From Streptomyces longispororuber (lineage in GTDB: Bacteria > Actinomycetota > Actinomycetes > Streptomycetales > Streptomycetaceae), in NCBI RefSeq assembly GCF_014656095.1, contig NZ_BNBT01000080.1, forward strand, positions 1-36,580: a stretch of 36,580 nucleotides of DNA. The letters run 5' to 3'. Of this stretch, positions 23,872-32,059 are shown in pieces; within the stretch, counting starts at the first letter, position 1, and every line of letters begins with the position of its first letter. The position numbers and the translations under genes are program-made. The notes below the pieces were generated by a model. The model was not told the DNA's origin. It saw nothing but the letters and a program-made list of their open reading frames with translations, and made no database searches.

Positions 23872-23944
23872 GCGGCGCGGCACCGCCGTAGCAGGGGCGC
23901 GACCCGGGGATCAGGCGCGTACAGGGGAACGGCAGGGACGGCAC

Positions 23945-25120
23945 GTGGAGCGGTCAGCGGCGGGATCCGGTGCGGGCGAGCCCGAGCAGCAGGCGCTCTT
24001 CGGGTGGGCGGACACCGAGCCGGAACGCCCCGCGCGCGGGTCGTTCCGGGACAGCCCCGCGGCGCGGCGGATGCTCGACGTACGGGAGGTCTACGCGGAG
24101 CCCGCCGCCCTGGACTCGCCGCGCGGACAGCAGATCATGGCCCGGCTGCCGGGGGTGCGGGTCGTCGAGGTCCCCCGGCACTGGGGCATCCCCTCGCTGC
24201 ACGGCAACGGCGGCAACGTCGAGCGGTGGGTGCGCGTCAAGACCGAGACGCTGGTCCTCGGCGTCAAGCAGCGCCTCGTGACGCGCCCCAACGGCAGGTC
24301 CGCCGACTGGATCGCCCCGGGGCCCTCCAACGGGTGCGCGATGTCCTGCGCCTACTGCTACGTCCCCCGCCGCAAGGGGTACGCCAACCCCATCACCCTG
24401 TTCACCAACATCGAGGCCATCGTCGCCCACGTCCGGCGCCACGTGCGGGCCCAGGGGCCGAAGCCGGAGCCCAACCAGTGCGACCCGCACGCGTGGGTCT
24501 ACGACGTCGGCGAGAACGGCGACTGCTCCGTCGACGCCCTGGTCTGCGACAACACCGCGGACCTCGTCGCGGCGTTCCGCGGCCTGCCGACCGCCAAGGC
24601 GTCCTTCGCGACCAAGTTCGTCAACCCCGACCTGCTCGCGCTCGACCCCCAGGGGCGTACGCGGGTGCGCTTCTCCGTCATGCCGCCCGACGACGCCCGG
24701 CTGCTGGACATCCGCACCAGCCCCGTCCCCGAGCGGATCGCCGCGGCCGCCGACTTCCTCGACGCCGGTTACGAGGTCCACTTCAACCTCTCCCCCGTCG
24801 TCCTGCGCCCGGGCTGGGAGCGGGACTGGGCCGAGCTGCTCGTCCACCTCGACGACGTCCTGCCCGCCCGGGTGAAGGAGCAGGCGGCGGCCGAGGTCAT
24901 CATGCTGACGCACAACCAGGCGCTGCACGAGGTCAACCTCGGCTGGCACCCCCGCGCCGAGGAGGTGCTGTGGCAGCCGGACATCCAGGAGACGAAGCGC
25001 TCGCAGAACGGCGCCCTCAACGTGCGGTACGCCCTGGAGGTCAAGCAGCAGGCCCTGATCCGGCTGCGGCGGCTGCTCGCCGAGCACGCGCCGTGGCTGC
25101 GGATCAGGTACGCCTTCTGA
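23945..25120 (+). CDS. Spore photoproduct lyase family radical SAM protein
   Basis: A 391-residue protein with the radical SAM cluster motif CAMSCAYC (Cys131, Cys135, Cys138) after WIAPGPSNG. The barrel continues TKFVNPDLLALDP, TRVRFSVMPPDDARLLDI, YEVHFNLSPVVLRPGW, and a C-terminal part ends LRIRYAF, matching the order and ending of B. subtilis SplB. SplB repairs spore photoproduct thymine dimers after UV damage. By hand alignment the position of the SplB hydrogen-donor Cys141 falls in YDVGENGDCSVDAL, where Glu rather than Cys seems aligned and a Cys occurs four residues later, so the reaction may differ. GTG at 23945 has only a weak AGGGA site; the first 40 residues are variable. It lies near the light-induced carotenoid locus. 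Confidence 0.88.
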   Translation: MERSAAGSGAGEPEQQALFGWADTEPERPARGSFRDSPAARRMLDVREVYAEPAALDSPRGQQIMARLPGVRVVEVPRHWGIPSLHGNGGNVERWVRVKTETLVLGVKQRLVTRPNGRSADWIAPGPSNGCAMSCAYCYVPRRKGYANPITLFTNIEAIVAHVRRHVRAQGPKPEPNQCDPHAWVYDVGENGDCSVDALVCDNTADLVAAFRGLPTAKASFATKFVNPDLLALDPQGRTRVRFSVMPPDDARLLDIRTSPVPERIAAAADFLDAGYEVHFNLSPVVLRPGWERDWAELLVHLDDVLPARVKEQAAAEVIMLTHNQALHEVNLGWHPRAEEVLWQPDIQETKRSQNGALNVRYALEVKQQALIRLRRLLAEHAPWLRIRYAF

Positions 25121-25260
25121 CCCGCCGCGGGGCAGCCGCACGGGGACGGGCCGGGGCGGGCGTGTAGTTACGGCTCAGCGGGGCACGATCCCAGCCACCA
25201 CCGGGGTGGACCGCGACGTGAGCCGTGCGGCCGCGGAGCCCGACGGCGAGGGGGGTCAGC

Positions 25261-26307
25261 ATGCGGACCGGCATCGTCATGGCCGCACGTCCGGGTCTTG
25301 AGCATCTGGCCGCCCGCGCGGAGGAGCTCGGCTTCAGCAGCTTCTGGGTGTACGACTCGCCGATGGTCCACGGCGATCCGTTCGTCAGCCTCGCGCTCTG
25401 CGCCACGGCCACCCGCCGGATCAGGCTCGGCGTCGGGGTCACCTCGCCGGCGCTGCGCTCCGCGCCCGCCGCGGCGGCGGCGCTCGCCAGCCTCAACGCC
25501 CTCGCACCCGGCCGCGTCGTCTGCGGCGTCGGCACCGGCAACACCGCGCGCCGGACGCTGGGTATGCGGCCGGTGCGGATGGCGGAGCTGGAGTCGTTCA
25601 CGGCCGCCCTGCGGGACCTCACCGCCGGCCGTGAGACGGACCACCGCGAGGGGGCCAGGACCAGCAGGGTGCGCTTCCTGCACGCCGGTGGTCACGTCAA
25701 CACCGAGGACCCGGTGGAGTTCGTCGTGGCCGCGCTCGGCCCGGAAGGCGCCGCCGTCGCCGGCCGCCTGGGCACCGGAATGATCTCCTTCGCGCTGCAC
25801 GCCCCCGAGGCCTGGTCCGCGCTCGGCCGGGCCCGCCGGAAGGCGGTGCAGGCCGCGGGCACCGGCGAGGAGGCGCGCTCGTACCTCATCTCCTCCCTGT
25901 ACGTCCTCGCCGACGGCGAGGACCGGTACGGCGATGCCGTCAAGGACGCCATGGGGCACATCGCGGTGAGCGCGCTGATCCTCGCGGTGGAGAACCCCGC
26001 CTTCCGCGCGGCCCTGCCGCGGGAGGAGGCCGCGGCCGTCGACCGCCTGCTCGGCCGCCGCGGCACCACCGCGACCGACCCCGACCGCCACCTCAGGCTC
26101 TACCACGACTACCTCGGCCGGCTGTCCCCCGAGGACCGCGATCTCGTGGTGCCCTCACTGGTGGACAAGTTCGGCCTGGTCGGCACCCGGGACGAGATCC
26201 GGCAGCGGATCGACGCGCTGGAGGAGGCAGGGGTCGACGAACTCGTGCTCCAGCCGGTGGTGGACCCCGAGACCGAAATGACCGAGCTGGCGCGGCTCCT
26301 GCTCTGA
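25261..26307 (+). CDS. LLM-class F420/flavin-dependent oxidoreductase
   Basis: A 348-residue TIM-barrel enzyme of the luciferase-like monooxygenase superfamily. It shows MRTGIVMAARPGLEHLAARA, AEELGFSSFWVYDSPMVHGDPF, RIRLGVGVTSPALRSAPAAA, GRVVCGVGTGNTARRTLG and the C-terminal VGTRDEIRQRIDALEEAGVDEL. The absence of a long insertion and the general pattern fit the actinobacterial F420-dependent subgroup, but FMN cannot be excluded. A GGGGGG-type site lies just before the ATG at 25261. The substrate is unknown. It is the last gene before the litS-litR pair and may belong to the light-response region. Confidence 0.88.
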   Translation: MRTGIVMAARPGLEHLAARAEELGFSSFWVYDSPMVHGDPFVSLALCATATRRIRLGVGVTSPALRSAPAAAAALASLNALAPGRVVCGVGTGNTARRTLGMRPVRMAELESFTAALRDLTAGRETDHREGARTSRVRFLHAGGHVNTEDPVEFVVAALGPEGAAVAGRLGTGMISFALHAPEAWSALGRARRKAVQAAGTGEEARSYLISSLYVLADGEDRYGDAVKDAMGHIAVSALILAVENPAFRAALPREEAAAVDRLLGRRGTTATDPDRHLRLYHDYLGRLSPEDRDLVVPSLVDKFGLVGTRDEIRQRIDALEEAGVDELVLQPVVDPETEMTELARLLL

Positions 26308-26694
26308 CGCCTGACGCCGCACCACCACGGCCATGGCGGCCGCACCCCATCGCCCCCTCCTCCACCGGCGGGGACGGGGCCCGGCGGAGGACGGCCGGGC
26401 GTCCAGCGGTCGGGGGCGGTGTGCTCGACGCCGCCGACGATCAGCATGCCCTCCGCCGCGTACACCGAGCCCGTGACTCCTCCCGGAGCGTTCCCGCCGC
26501 GACGGCGGCGCCGGGAGCGAGGGCGAGACGACGTACGAGGGGTCCTCCTGACTGCCGACGTCACCGGGCGTCACCCGGGCGAGCACCGCACGCGAACGCG
26601 ATGCGATGCAGAACCGATGCGAGTTGGCGCTGGACGGGGGCCGGACGGACCGTGGCCGCACGGCACGTGGCCGTCCCGTGGAAGGAGCCGCCGC
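26308..26694. other. litS upstream region, 387 bp
   Basis: It contains CGATGC repeats at 26599-26619 (listed separately) and the GGAAGGAG ribosome-binding site at 26680-26687. On the minus strand about 26420-26500 reads VTGSVYAAEGMLIVGGVEH, which looks protein-like, but I cannot assign it and no start or complete frame fits. No other gene was seen. Confidence 0.4.
26599..26619. promoter_or_regulatory. CGATGC direct repeats upstream of litS
   Basis: CGATGC occurs at 26599-26604, 26604-26609 and 26614-26619, so the copies are 5 and 10 bp apart, about 75-95 bp before the litS ATG. CarH/LitR-type B12 photoreceptors bind operators made of direct repeats near one helical turn apart, so this is a candidate LitR site. 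A related ATCGGATGCAG lies on the minus strand at 34149-34159, upstream of crtE. Confidence 0.35.
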
Positions 26695-27282
26695 ATGACC
26701 GCACTCGCTGCGTTCCCCCCGTCCCCCGCGCTCACGGCGGAACCGGAGCACGCTCTCGCACGGCGGTTCGTCTCGGGTGACGAGGGGAGCCTGGAAGCGG
26801 TCTACCGCCGCTGGGCGCCCCTCGTCCTGTCGCTCGCCGGGCAGTCCCTGGGTGACGGGGCCGAGGCCGAGGACGTCACCCAGACGGTGTTCCTCGCCGC
26901 CTGGCACGGGCGCCACGGCTACCGGCTCGGCCGGGGCACGCTGCCCGCCTGGCTCGTGGGCATCGCCCGCCGCAAGATCGCCGACGCGCTGTCCGCCCGC
27001 ACCCGCCGCACCCGCATCGCCGCCGCGGCGGCGGCCCGCGAGTCCACCAGGACGGCGGACCCCGTACGGCCGCAGGACGCCGTCCTGGACCGGGTGGACC
27101 TGGTGCGGGAGCTGAACCGCCTGCCGCACGCCCAGCGGCGGGTGCTGTGCCTGGCGTTCTACGGGGACCTGACGCAGGCGCAGATCGCCGACGTCACCGG
27201 ATGGCCGCTGGGTACGGTCAAGAGCCACACCCGGCGCGGTCTGCTGCGCCTGGCGCGCAGCCTCGAGGACCGGGCGGAGTGA
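26695..27282 (+). CDS. litS: LitS-type ECF sigma factor
   Basis: A 195-residue sigma factor with region 2 (LEAVYRRWAPLVLSLAGQSL, GAEAEDVTQTVFLAAW) and region 4 (RLPHAQRRVLCLAFYGDLTQA, IADVTGWPLGTVKSHTRRGLLRLARSL). In S. coelicolor LitS directs transcription of the carotenoid genes in the light, and the neighbouring B12-binding regulator and crt genes here support the same role. GGAAGGAG at 26680-26687 lies 7 nt before the ATG at 26695. litR follows 80 bp downstream on the same strand, in contrast to the divergent order remembered for S. coelicolor. CGATGC repeats upstream may be the light-responsive operator. Confidence 0.87.
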   Translation: MTALAAFPPSPALTAEPEHALARRFVSGDEGSLEAVYRRWAPLVLSLAGQSLGDGAEAEDVTQTVFLAAWHGRHGYRLGRGTLPAWLVGIARRKIADALSARTRRTRIAAAAAARESTRTADPVRPQDAVLDRVDLVRELNRLPHAQRRVLCLAFYGDLTQAQIADVTGWPLGTVKSHTRRGLLRLARSLEDRAE

Positions 27283-27362
27283 GCGCGCCGCCCGGGCGTG
27301 CCGCGTGCCCGACAGGGAAGGCGGAACCGGACACGGCGGCTGCGACCCGGGACGAGGCACCC

Positions 27363-28379
27363 ATGACCATCGCGGACTCCGGCGCCCAGCCGTCGCCCGC
27401 GCCGCCCGGCGCACCGGACGGCACCTTGGGCGGCGCGGGGGTGACCACCGGCGTGCTGGCGCGCCGACTCGGCATCTCCCCCATGACGCTGCGGTCCTGG
27501 GACCGGCGCTACGGCATCGGGCCCACGGCCCGTACTCAGGGCGGCCACCGGCGCTGGACGGCGGCGGACGTGGTGACGGTGCAGCGGATGTGCCGCCTCA
27601 CGGCCACCGGCGTCCCCCCGGCGGACGCGGCGCGCGCCGCTCGCACCGCCGGTCCGGACCGCCCCTCGCCGGTGCCGGGAGAAGGTGCGTCATCCGCCAG
27701 GTCGCGGGCCGCCGGCGCGCTGCCGCTGGGCGACGTGCGCCAGGAGTGCCGGGGCCTGGCCCGCGCGGCCGTACGGCTCGACGCCCCCGCGCTCGACGAG
27801 CAGCTCACCGCCGCCGTCGCCCGCCACGGCCTCGTGGCCGCCTGGGAGGACGTCATGGTCCCCACCCTGCGCGCGGTGGGGCGCCGTTGGGCCGCCACCG
27901 CCGCCGACCGGTACGTGGAGGTGGAGCACCTGCTCGCCTGGCACATCTCCACCACCCTGCGCCGCAGCGCCCCGCCCGCCCCGCCCCCGGCCGCCCCGGC
28001 ACCCGGCTGTGCCCTGCTGGCCTGCGTACCCGGTGAACAGCACACCTTGGCCCTGGAGGCGCTGTACGCGGCCCTCGCCCTGGAAGGGCTGCCGGTGCGG
28101 ATGCTCGGGGCGGCGGTGCCGCCCGAGGCGCTGGACGCGGCGGTGCGCCGGCTCGGCCCCGTCGCGGTCGTGCTCTGGGCCCAGGAAGCCGTACGGGCCG
28201 CCCCGGCCCTGGCCCGGCACGTCGCCGGGGCGCGCTGGGGCATGAAGGGGGCCCGGCGCGGCCCGGTGGTGCTGCTGGGCGGCCCCGGCTGGGGCCGCTC
28301 CCGGCCCCCGGGCATGCTCCGGCCGCACGGGCTGCCCCAGGCGGTGGAGGCGGTGCGGAGCCTGTACACCGCGCGGTGA
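27363..28379 (+). CDS. litR: LitR/CarH-type MerR regulator with cobalamin-binding domain
   Basis: A 338-residue regulator. The MerR helix-turn-helix is at about 27-70 (TTGVLARRLGISPMTLRSWDRRYGIGP, TQGGHRRWTAADV). A four-helix linker (about 120-200) follows, then a B12-binding Rossmann domain (about 215-335). CarH-type light sensors have a W-x9-EH motif; here Trp176 is followed by Glu188-His189, that is W-x11-EH. The lower-ligand region reads GEQHTLALEAL with His227 kept, but Ala where ExHxxG would have Gly. Such proteins repress in the dark as adenosylcobalamin tetramers and release DNA in light. It lies directly after litS and converges with the Rieske gene. GAGG lies about 8 nt before the ATG. 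Photosensing is inferred from family and context. Confidence 0.85.
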   Translation: MTIADSGAQPSPAPPGAPDGTLGGAGVTTGVLARRLGISPMTLRSWDRRYGIGPTARTQGGHRRWTAADVVTVQRMCRLTATGVPPADAARAARTAGPDRPSPVPGEGASSARSRAAGALPLGDVRQECRGLARAAVRLDAPALDEQLTAAVARHGLVAAWEDVMVPTLRAVGRRWAATAADRYVEVEHLLAWHISTTLRRSAPPAPPPAAPAPGCALLACVPGEQHTLALEALYAALALEGLPVRMLGAAVPPEALDAAVRRLGPVAVVLWAQEAVRAAPALARHVAGARWGMKGARRGPVVLLGGPGWGRSRPPGMLRPHGLPQAVEAVRSLYTAR

Positions 28380-28416
28380 GCCGCCTTCCCCCTCAGTACG
28401 CCCGGGTCCCGTCGCC

Positions 28417-29412
28417 TCACCCCGGGAAGCGGCCCGTGGACCGCAGGTGCCAGCGTCGCTCGGCGTACGCCAGGTCGTCCCGCCACAGGCGGCCTGCGGC
28501 CGTGCGCATCAGGGGGCGCAGCAGCGGCGCGGCGCGGCGGGCGACGGTGAAGCCGCGGCGGTCGGAGGCGGCGACGACCGCCTCGACGACGGCCGTGCGG
28601 GGACGGCCGAGGGCGTCCGCGCCGAGCGGCGTGGCGTGGCTCTCCACGACGGAGCCCTCGCCTTCGCCCTCGGTGATGCGCATGACGACCGTGCGGGGCT
28701 CGGGCGCGGTGAACACGGCCCGCACCGGGACGACCAGACGGCCCACCACCTTGAAGGACACCTCGACGGTGAAGGCGTCCACGCCACCGCCCGGCGCGCC
28801 GGGCGCGTCCACGACCCTCAGGTCGACGAACGAGTAGGGGTGGAACCAGGCCCCGTGCCACGGGTCGAGCCGGTTGGCCACCACGTCCTCGGGCTCGCAG
28901 GTGCCCTCGCCCGTCCACACCGCGGCCAGGGCTCGCGCGGCCGCGGGGCGGGGCGGCACCACCGGCGCGGCCAGGGGTTCCTCCCCGCCCACCGCGTCCA
29001 GCCGCACCCACACGAGGACCCCGTCGTCGTGCACCGGCAGCGGCGACCAGCCCGCGTACGGTTGGCCGTCCAGGGCGAGGCCGTGCCAGTGGCAGACCAG
29101 CGTGCCGCAGCGCACCGGGCTGTCCCGCAGCGGCGCTCCCAGGTGCGGGCAGATGCCGGGCCCGCCGACGAGACGGCCGCCGGGCCCGCGCCAGACCACG
29201 ACCTCCTGCCCCGCCACGGTCCGCGCCAGCTTGCCGTCCCGCCGCACCGCCCGCGAGGCGCCCACGACGTACCAGTTGCCGGACGGGCGGGCCCCCGCCC
29301 GGCGCCGCGCCTCGGCGTCGACCGCGCGCCGGGCCTCGCGCCAGGTGGGCCGCTGGCGCTCCCAGGGCACGGCGTCGCGGCGCAGCGACAGCGGCAGGCG
29401 GCGGCGGTTCAC
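28417..29412 (-). CDS. Rieske [2Fe-2S] domain protein of the carotenoid operon
   Basis: A 331-residue protein. The N-terminal third carries a Rieske site, ICPHLGAPL ... LVCHWHGLAL (C-x-H and C-x2-H), preceded by NWYVVGASRAVRRDGKLA. The C-terminal part (about 160-331, with NRLDPWHGAWFHPYSFVDL) looks like the substrate domain of ring-hydroxylating or DUF5914-type proteins, although the mononuclear iron ligands were not traced with confidence. The GTG at 29412 overlaps the stop of crtB (GTGA), and GGAG lies a few nt upstream, so it is the last gene of crtE-crtI-crtB. In S. coelicolor that position is held by crtV. An oxygenase or ketolase-like step on a carotenoid is plausible but unproven. Confidence 0.85.
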   Translation of the reverse strand: MNRRRLPLSLRRDAVPWERQRPTWREARRAVDAEARRRAGARPSGNWYVVGASRAVRRDGKLARTVAGQEVVVWRGPGGRLVGGPGICPHLGAPLRDSPVRCGTLVCHWHGLALDGQPYAGWSPLPVHDDGVLVWVRLDAVGGEEPLAAPVVPPRPAAARALAAVWTGEGTCEPEDVVANRLDPWHGAWFHPYSFVDLRVVDAPGAPGGGVDAFTVEVSFKVVGRLVVPVRAVFTAPEPRTVVMRITEGEGEGSVVESHATPLGADALGRPRTAVVEAVVAASDRRGFTVARRAAPLLRPLMRTAAGRLWRDDLAYAERRWHLRSTGRFPG

Positions 29413-30440
29413 GCGCTCTCCTTGGTGCGGTGCGGCGTTGCCGCGGGGCCGGGTGCGGCGGCGTACGGCGGGCGGGAGGGGGGGGGGCGGTCGGCCGCGG
29501 GGCGTACGCGCGCCCGCAGCCGGGCCGCTACCACCCGGGTCAGACCGTCGGCGGCGACGAGGGCCCGGCGCCGGCGCGGCACCGCGGAGCGGCGGTGCAC
29601 GACGGTGTAGCCGTCGCGGGCGACGGCGTCCAGGATGCCGCCGTACAGCACGGCCGCGGTGCGGATGCAGGGCCGCGCCACCGGGTCGAGCAGCGCGATG
29701 CCGGGCACGGCCGCCCGGTACACGCCGCGGGTCAGCGCCTCGAACTCCCTGAGCGCGGCGGTGATCCGGCGGTCCGGGCGCCCGCTGGCCCGGCTCCACA
29801 GCAGCAGTTCCCGCTCGACGTCGTGCCCGGCGAGCAGGTCGGCGGGCAGGTACACGCGCCCGCGGTCCAGGTCCTCGCCGACGTCCCGCAGGAAGTTGCT
29901 CATCTGGAAGGCCTCCCCCAGGGCCGCCGCGTACGGCGCGGCCTCCTCGCGGGGGCCCACCGTGCCGAGCACCGGCAGCATCTGCAGCCCGATCACCGCG
30001 GCGGAGCCGTGCATGTAGCCGCGCAGATCGGCGTACGTGGGGTAGTCCCGCACCACCAGGTCGGCGCGCATGGCGGCCATGAAGTCCCGGAAGTGGGCGT
30101 GGTCGATGGCGTAGCGGCGGGCGGTGTCGGCGAGCGCGCGCACCACAGGCTCGGCGCCGCCGCCACGCCGCAGCCCGTCCTCCAGCTCGTCCCACAGCCG
30201 GGCCAGCGCCCGCCCGCGCGCCCGGGCGCCGCTGCCCGGTCCCAGGGCGTCGACGATGTCGTCGGCCCAGCGGGCGAAGCCGTACAGCGCGTGCACGGCG
30301 GGCCGGCGCTCGACCGGCAGCAGCCGGGTGGCCAAGAAGTACGTCCTGCCGTGGCGCGCGTTGAGGGCCCGGCAGTGCCGGTAGGCCGCGCGCAGCGCGG
30401 GGCCGGTGATGCCCGCGGCGTCCAGTTCCCGGTCGGTCAT
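29409..30440 (-). CDS. crtB: Phytoene synthase CrtB
   Basis: A 343-residue all-helical prenyl-joining enzyme that condenses two geranylgeranyl diphosphates to phytoene. The two Asp-rich sites are visible: ARWADDIVDAL (Asp60-Asp64) and NFLRDVGEDLDRGRVYLP (Asp186-Asp190), with YFLATRLLP near the start and YMHGSAAVIGLQM in between. The C-terminal 40 or so residues are Arg/Pro/Ala-rich and probably unstructured. The ATG at 30440 overlaps the crtI stop as ATGA, and its own stop overlaps the Rieske gene start, so translation is coupled on both sides. Confidence 0.95.
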   Translation of the reverse strand: MTDRELDAAGITGPALRAAYRHCRALNARHGRTYFLATRLLPVERRPAVHALYGFARWADDIVDALGPGSGARARGRALARLWDELEDGLRRGGGAEPVVRALADTARRYAIDHAHFRDFMAAMRADLVVRDYPTYADLRGYMHGSAAVIGLQMLPVLGTVGPREEAAPYAAALGEAFQMSNFLRDVGEDLDRGRVYLPADLLAGHDVERELLLWSRASGRPDRRITAALREFEALTRGVYRAAVPGIALLDPVARPCIRTAAVLYGGILDAVARDGYTVVHRRSAVPRRRRALVAADGLTRVVAARLRARVRPAADRPPPSRPPYAAAPGPAATPHRTKESA

Positions 30441-32059
30441 GGGGCCGTGCCCCCGCTCGCGGCGTCGGCGCCCCGGCCGGTGGCGGCGGCCGGGGACGGG
30501 CTCCATCCCGACGGTGGGCGGACCGCCCCGCCCGTGCGCGCGGACGGTGCGTTACGCGCTCCGGTACGTCCGGCGCCGGGCAGGCCGGTGACCCGGGCCG
30601 CGGCCAGCTTTCCGGACAGCAGGACGGTGGGCACGCCGACGCCGGGGGTGGTGCCGCAGCCGGCCAGGACGGCGTTGTCCGTGCCGCGCACGAGGTTGCG
30701 CGGCCGGAACGGGCCGGTCTGGGCGAAGGTGTGCGCGGCGGAGAACGGCGTCCCGGCGGCGTGCCCCTGCGCGTGCCAGTCGGCCGGGGTGACCAGGCAC
30801 TCCTCCTCGATGGCGGCGCCCAGCCCATCCAGGCCGCGCCGTTGGAGCTCGCGCAGGAGGGCGTCGCGGTAGCGCGGGCCGAGGTCGGTCCAGGATGCCG
30901 CGGCCGGGCCGGTGTCGGTGTTGGGGCAGGGGGCGAGGACGTAGTGCAGGTGCCGGCCCGGCGGCGCCAGGGAGGGGTCCGTGGCGGTGGGGCGGGTGAT
31001 GAGCAGCGACGGGTCGCTCATCAGCCGCCCGGCGCGGGTCAGTTCCTCGAACGTGCCGTGCCAGGCCGCGCCGAACGAGATCGTGTGGTGGGCCAGGTGC
31101 GGCCACGTGCGGTCGGTACCGGCGTGCAGCACCACCGCCGAGGGAGCGTGGCGCAGCCGCAGCGGGCGCAGCGGACGGCGGCCGAGCAGTTCGTAGGCGA
31201 CCGGCAGGTCCGGGGTGAGGACCACGGCGTCGCACGGGATGCGACCCGCGTCGGTGACGACGGCCGTGATCCGCGACCCGCGGCGCTCCAGGCGGCGCAC
31301 GTGCCGCCCGAAGTGCAGCTCGGCCCCCGCGTCGGCCGCGGCGTCCGCCATGCCCCGCGGCAGGGCGTGCATGCCGCCGCGCGGGAAGTACACGCCGGCG
31401 ACGGTGTCCATGTAGGCGATGACGGCGTACGCGGCCAGCGCCCGGGCCGGGGGCACACCGGCGTACAGGGACTGGAAGGAGAACACCCGGCGCAGCCGCT
31501 CGTCCTCCAGGAAGCGGCCGATCCGCGCGTCCAGGCGGCCGAACCCGCCGAGCGCCGCCAGCCTGGCGAGGTCGGCGCCGAGCAGGCCGAGCGGCGAGTC
31601 GAAGTTGACGTCGATGAACCGGCGCATCTGCACCCGGTACAGCCGCTCCAGCCAGGCGCGCAGGCGCCGGTAGCCCGCGGCCTGCGCGGCTCCGGCGAAC
31701 CGCTCCACCTCCGCGGCCATCGCCTCCGCGTCGGTGTGCACGTCGAGCCTGCTGCCGTCGGCGAAGCAGGCCCGGTACGCGGGGTGCAGCGCGACCAGGT
31801 CGACCCGGCGGTACAGGCTGTCGCCCACGGCGGCGAACGCCTCGTCGGCGAGTTCCGGCATGGTCAGGACGGTGGGCCCGGTGTCGACGCGGTAGCCGCC
31901 GAGGTCGAGGCGCCCGGCCCGGCCCCCGGGCAGCTCCTCGCGTTCGACGACGCTGACGCGGCGTCCGGCGCCCAGCAGGTGCAGCGCCGCAGCCAGACCG
32001 GCCAGTCCGGCACCGACGACCACCACGTGGTCCGTGGGCCCGGGCAGGGAGCGTGTCAT
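30437..32059 (-). CDS. crtI: Phytoene desaturase CrtI
   Basis: A 540-residue FAD enzyme that introduces double bonds into phytoene to give lycopene. The N-terminal HVVVVGAGLAGLAAALHLLGA is the flavin-binding fold, followed by EREELPGGRAGRLDLGGYRVDTGPTVLTMP, typical of CrtI. YFPRGGMHALPRGMADAA and the C-terminal GTTPGVGVPTVLLSGKLAA complete the family signature. Residues after about 495 form a Gly/Ala/Pro/Ser-rich tail of about 45 residues not expected in CrtI. The ATG at 32059 overlaps the crtE stop (ATGA), and the stop overlaps the crtB start. Confidence 0.95.
   Translation of the reverse strand: MTRSLPGPTDHVVVVGAGLAGLAAALHLLGAGRRVSVVEREELPGGRAGRLDLGGYRVDTGPTVLTMPELADEAFAAVGDSLYRRVDLVALHPAYRACFADGSRLDVHTDAEAMAAEVERFAGAAQAAGYRRLRAWLERLYRVQMRRFIDVNFDSPLGLLGADLARLAALGGFGRLDARIGRFLEDERLRRVFSFQSLYAGVPPARALAAYAVIAYMDTVAGVYFPRGGMHALPRGMADAAADAGAELHFGRHVRRLERRGSRITAVVTDAGRIPCDAVVLTPDLPVAYELLGRRPLRPLRLRHAPSAVVLHAGTDRTWPHLAHHTISFGAAWHGTFEELTRAGRLMSDPSLLITRPTATDPSLAPPGRHLHYVLAPCPNTDTGPAAASWTDLGPRYRDALLRELQRRGLDGLGAAIEEECLVTPADWHAQGHAAGTPFSAAHTFAQTGPFRPRNLVRGTDNAVLAGCGTTPGVGVPTVLLSGKLAAARVTGLPGAGRTGARNAPSARTGGAVRPPSGWSPSPAAATGRGADAASGGTAP

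Noticed and set aside
26420..26500. Protein-like stretch VTGSVYAAEGMLIVGGVEH on the minus strand
   Set aside because: No start, no complete frame and no family recognised; too short to call a remnant.
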